Assembly: GCA_029263795.1 (NCBI GenBank)
Contig: JAJUFI010000001.1
Location: forward strand, 1-64,000
Direction of reading: 5' to 3'
Length of the DNA stretch: 64,000 nt
Origin: Alcaligenaceae bacterium
GTDB taxonomy: Bacteria; Pseudomonadota; Gammaproteobacteria; Burkholderiales; Burkholderiaceae_B
Position numbers and translations under genes: made by a program. Positions within the stretch are counted from its first letter, which is position 1, and each line of letters opens with the position of its first letter. Shown one piece after another: positions 63,548-64,000 of this stretch. The notes under the pieces are model-generated. The model had not been told where the DNA came from. It ran no database searches and saw only the letters and a program-made list of their open reading frames with translations.

Positions 63548-64000
63548 ATGACAGATTCCACCAATACCCAGCAAGAGTCCATTGCCACTTTCCCTGAGTT
63601 CGGCCTGCATCCCAGCCTTCTGAAGGCCATCGCCGAAACCGGTTATACATCGCCCACGCCCATTCAGGCTGCGGCCATCCCGCTTGTCCTGGATGGCCGT
63701 GATGTCATGGGCGCCGCCCAGACAGGCACGGGGAAAACGGCCGCATTCACCCTGCCCATCCTTCACCGGCTCATGCCGTTGGCCAATACCAGCGCATCGC
63801 CGGCGCGTCACCCGCTGCGGGCGCTGATTCTCGCTCCCACCCGTGAACTGGCCGATCAGGTCTATCAGAGTGTGGCACAGTACAGCAAGCATACGCCGTT
63901 GCGCAGTACCGTTGTCTTCGGCGGCGTCGATATCGGCCCCCAGCGTGAGGCCTTGCGGCGCGGCTGTGAGATTCTTGTCGCCACACCTGGTCGCCTGCTC
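63548..64000 (+). CDS. rhlE: DEAD-box RNA helicase, RhlE-like (partial, cut by window end)
   Basis: The first 151 residues of a DEAD-box helicase. The Q motif FPEFGLHPSLLKAIAETGYT / TPIQAAAIP, motif I AQTGTGKTAAFTLPIL, motif Ia APTRELADQV and the GG and TPGRLL motifs are present; the DEAD box itself lies beyond the window. RhlE-type proteins take part in ribosome assembly and RNA decay. ATG 63548 starts at the usual distance from the Q motif. The 130-base gap after azlD holds an A/T-rich stretch (TTAAAATCAATACGTTAACG) that may be its promoter. Confidence 0.9.
   Translation, partial: MTDSTNTQQESIATFPEFGLHPSLLKAIAETGYTSPTPIQAAAIPLVLDGRDVMGAAQTGTGKTAAFTLPILHRLMPLANTSASPARHPLRALILAPTRELADQVYQSVAQYSKHTPLRSTVVFGGVDIGPQREALRRGCEILVATPGRLL

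Overview
The window is a chromosomal core segment from a GC-rich betaproteobacterium, most likely an Alcaligenaceae member of the Burkholderiales (Bordetella/Achromobacter/Kerstersia/Pusillimonas side). I infer this from gene order (tkt-gap-pgk ... fba-purC-purE-purK-sua5; dusB-fis-purH-ruvC-ruvA; ilvE with a zf-CHCC protein and a hydrolase) and from a double-length UvrA. I cannot fix the genus. Genes are densely packed. I see no rRNA, tRNA, CRISPR array, insertion sequence or prophage; only one stretch of more than 300 bases lacks a clear protein gene (56663-57003).

Layout. 1-8 kb: barstar-like inhibitor, rsmE, then transketolase, GAPDH and PGK (Calvin/glycolysis block), an aldehyde dehydrogenase and a MogA-like protein. 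8-13 kb: class II aldolase, then purC-purE-purK-sua5/tsaC as a tight run. 13-18 kb: alpha/beta hydrolase, MaoC-like dehydratase, glutaryl-CoA dehydrogenase with a ThDP enzyme, and a divergent LysR regulator coupled to gamma-glutamyltransferase. 20-26 kb: a minus-strand run chaC-pdxH-flavin reductase-FAD oxidoreductase-purU, then tcdA and a PabC-like enzyme coupled to uvrA. 26-32 kb: the tandem UvrA (1898 aa) and an autonomous 42-residue basic protein gene with its own terminator. 32-41 kb: a glycosyltransferase, an acidic unknown protein, ettA, a cysteine hydrolase, OsmB-like lipoprotein, dNTPase, and glnS-minC-minD-minE. 41-47 kb: a CydAB-like membrane pair whose subunit I lacks the heme ligands, converging on an EnvZ/OmpR-like two-component system beside an uncharacterised beta-barrel. 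47-57 kb: recQ, ruvB, threonine dehydratase, then ubiH-like-dusB-fis-purH-ruvC-ruvA. 57-64 kb: a long structured leader before a stand-alone ACT/MgtC-C-like protein, CtaG-like protein, BepA-like protease, YheT-like hydrolase, zinc-finger protein, ilvE, azlCD (divergent from ilvE across a repeated operator-like element) and the start of a DEAD-box helicase.

The most unusual things seen are the CydA-like protein in which every classical heme-binding position is replaced although the fold-defining residues are kept; the ~240-nt structured leader with possible leader peptides ahead of the small ACT-like protein; the 42-aa basic protein gene; and the tandem UvrA. The rest is ordinary housekeeping content with clear operon logic.
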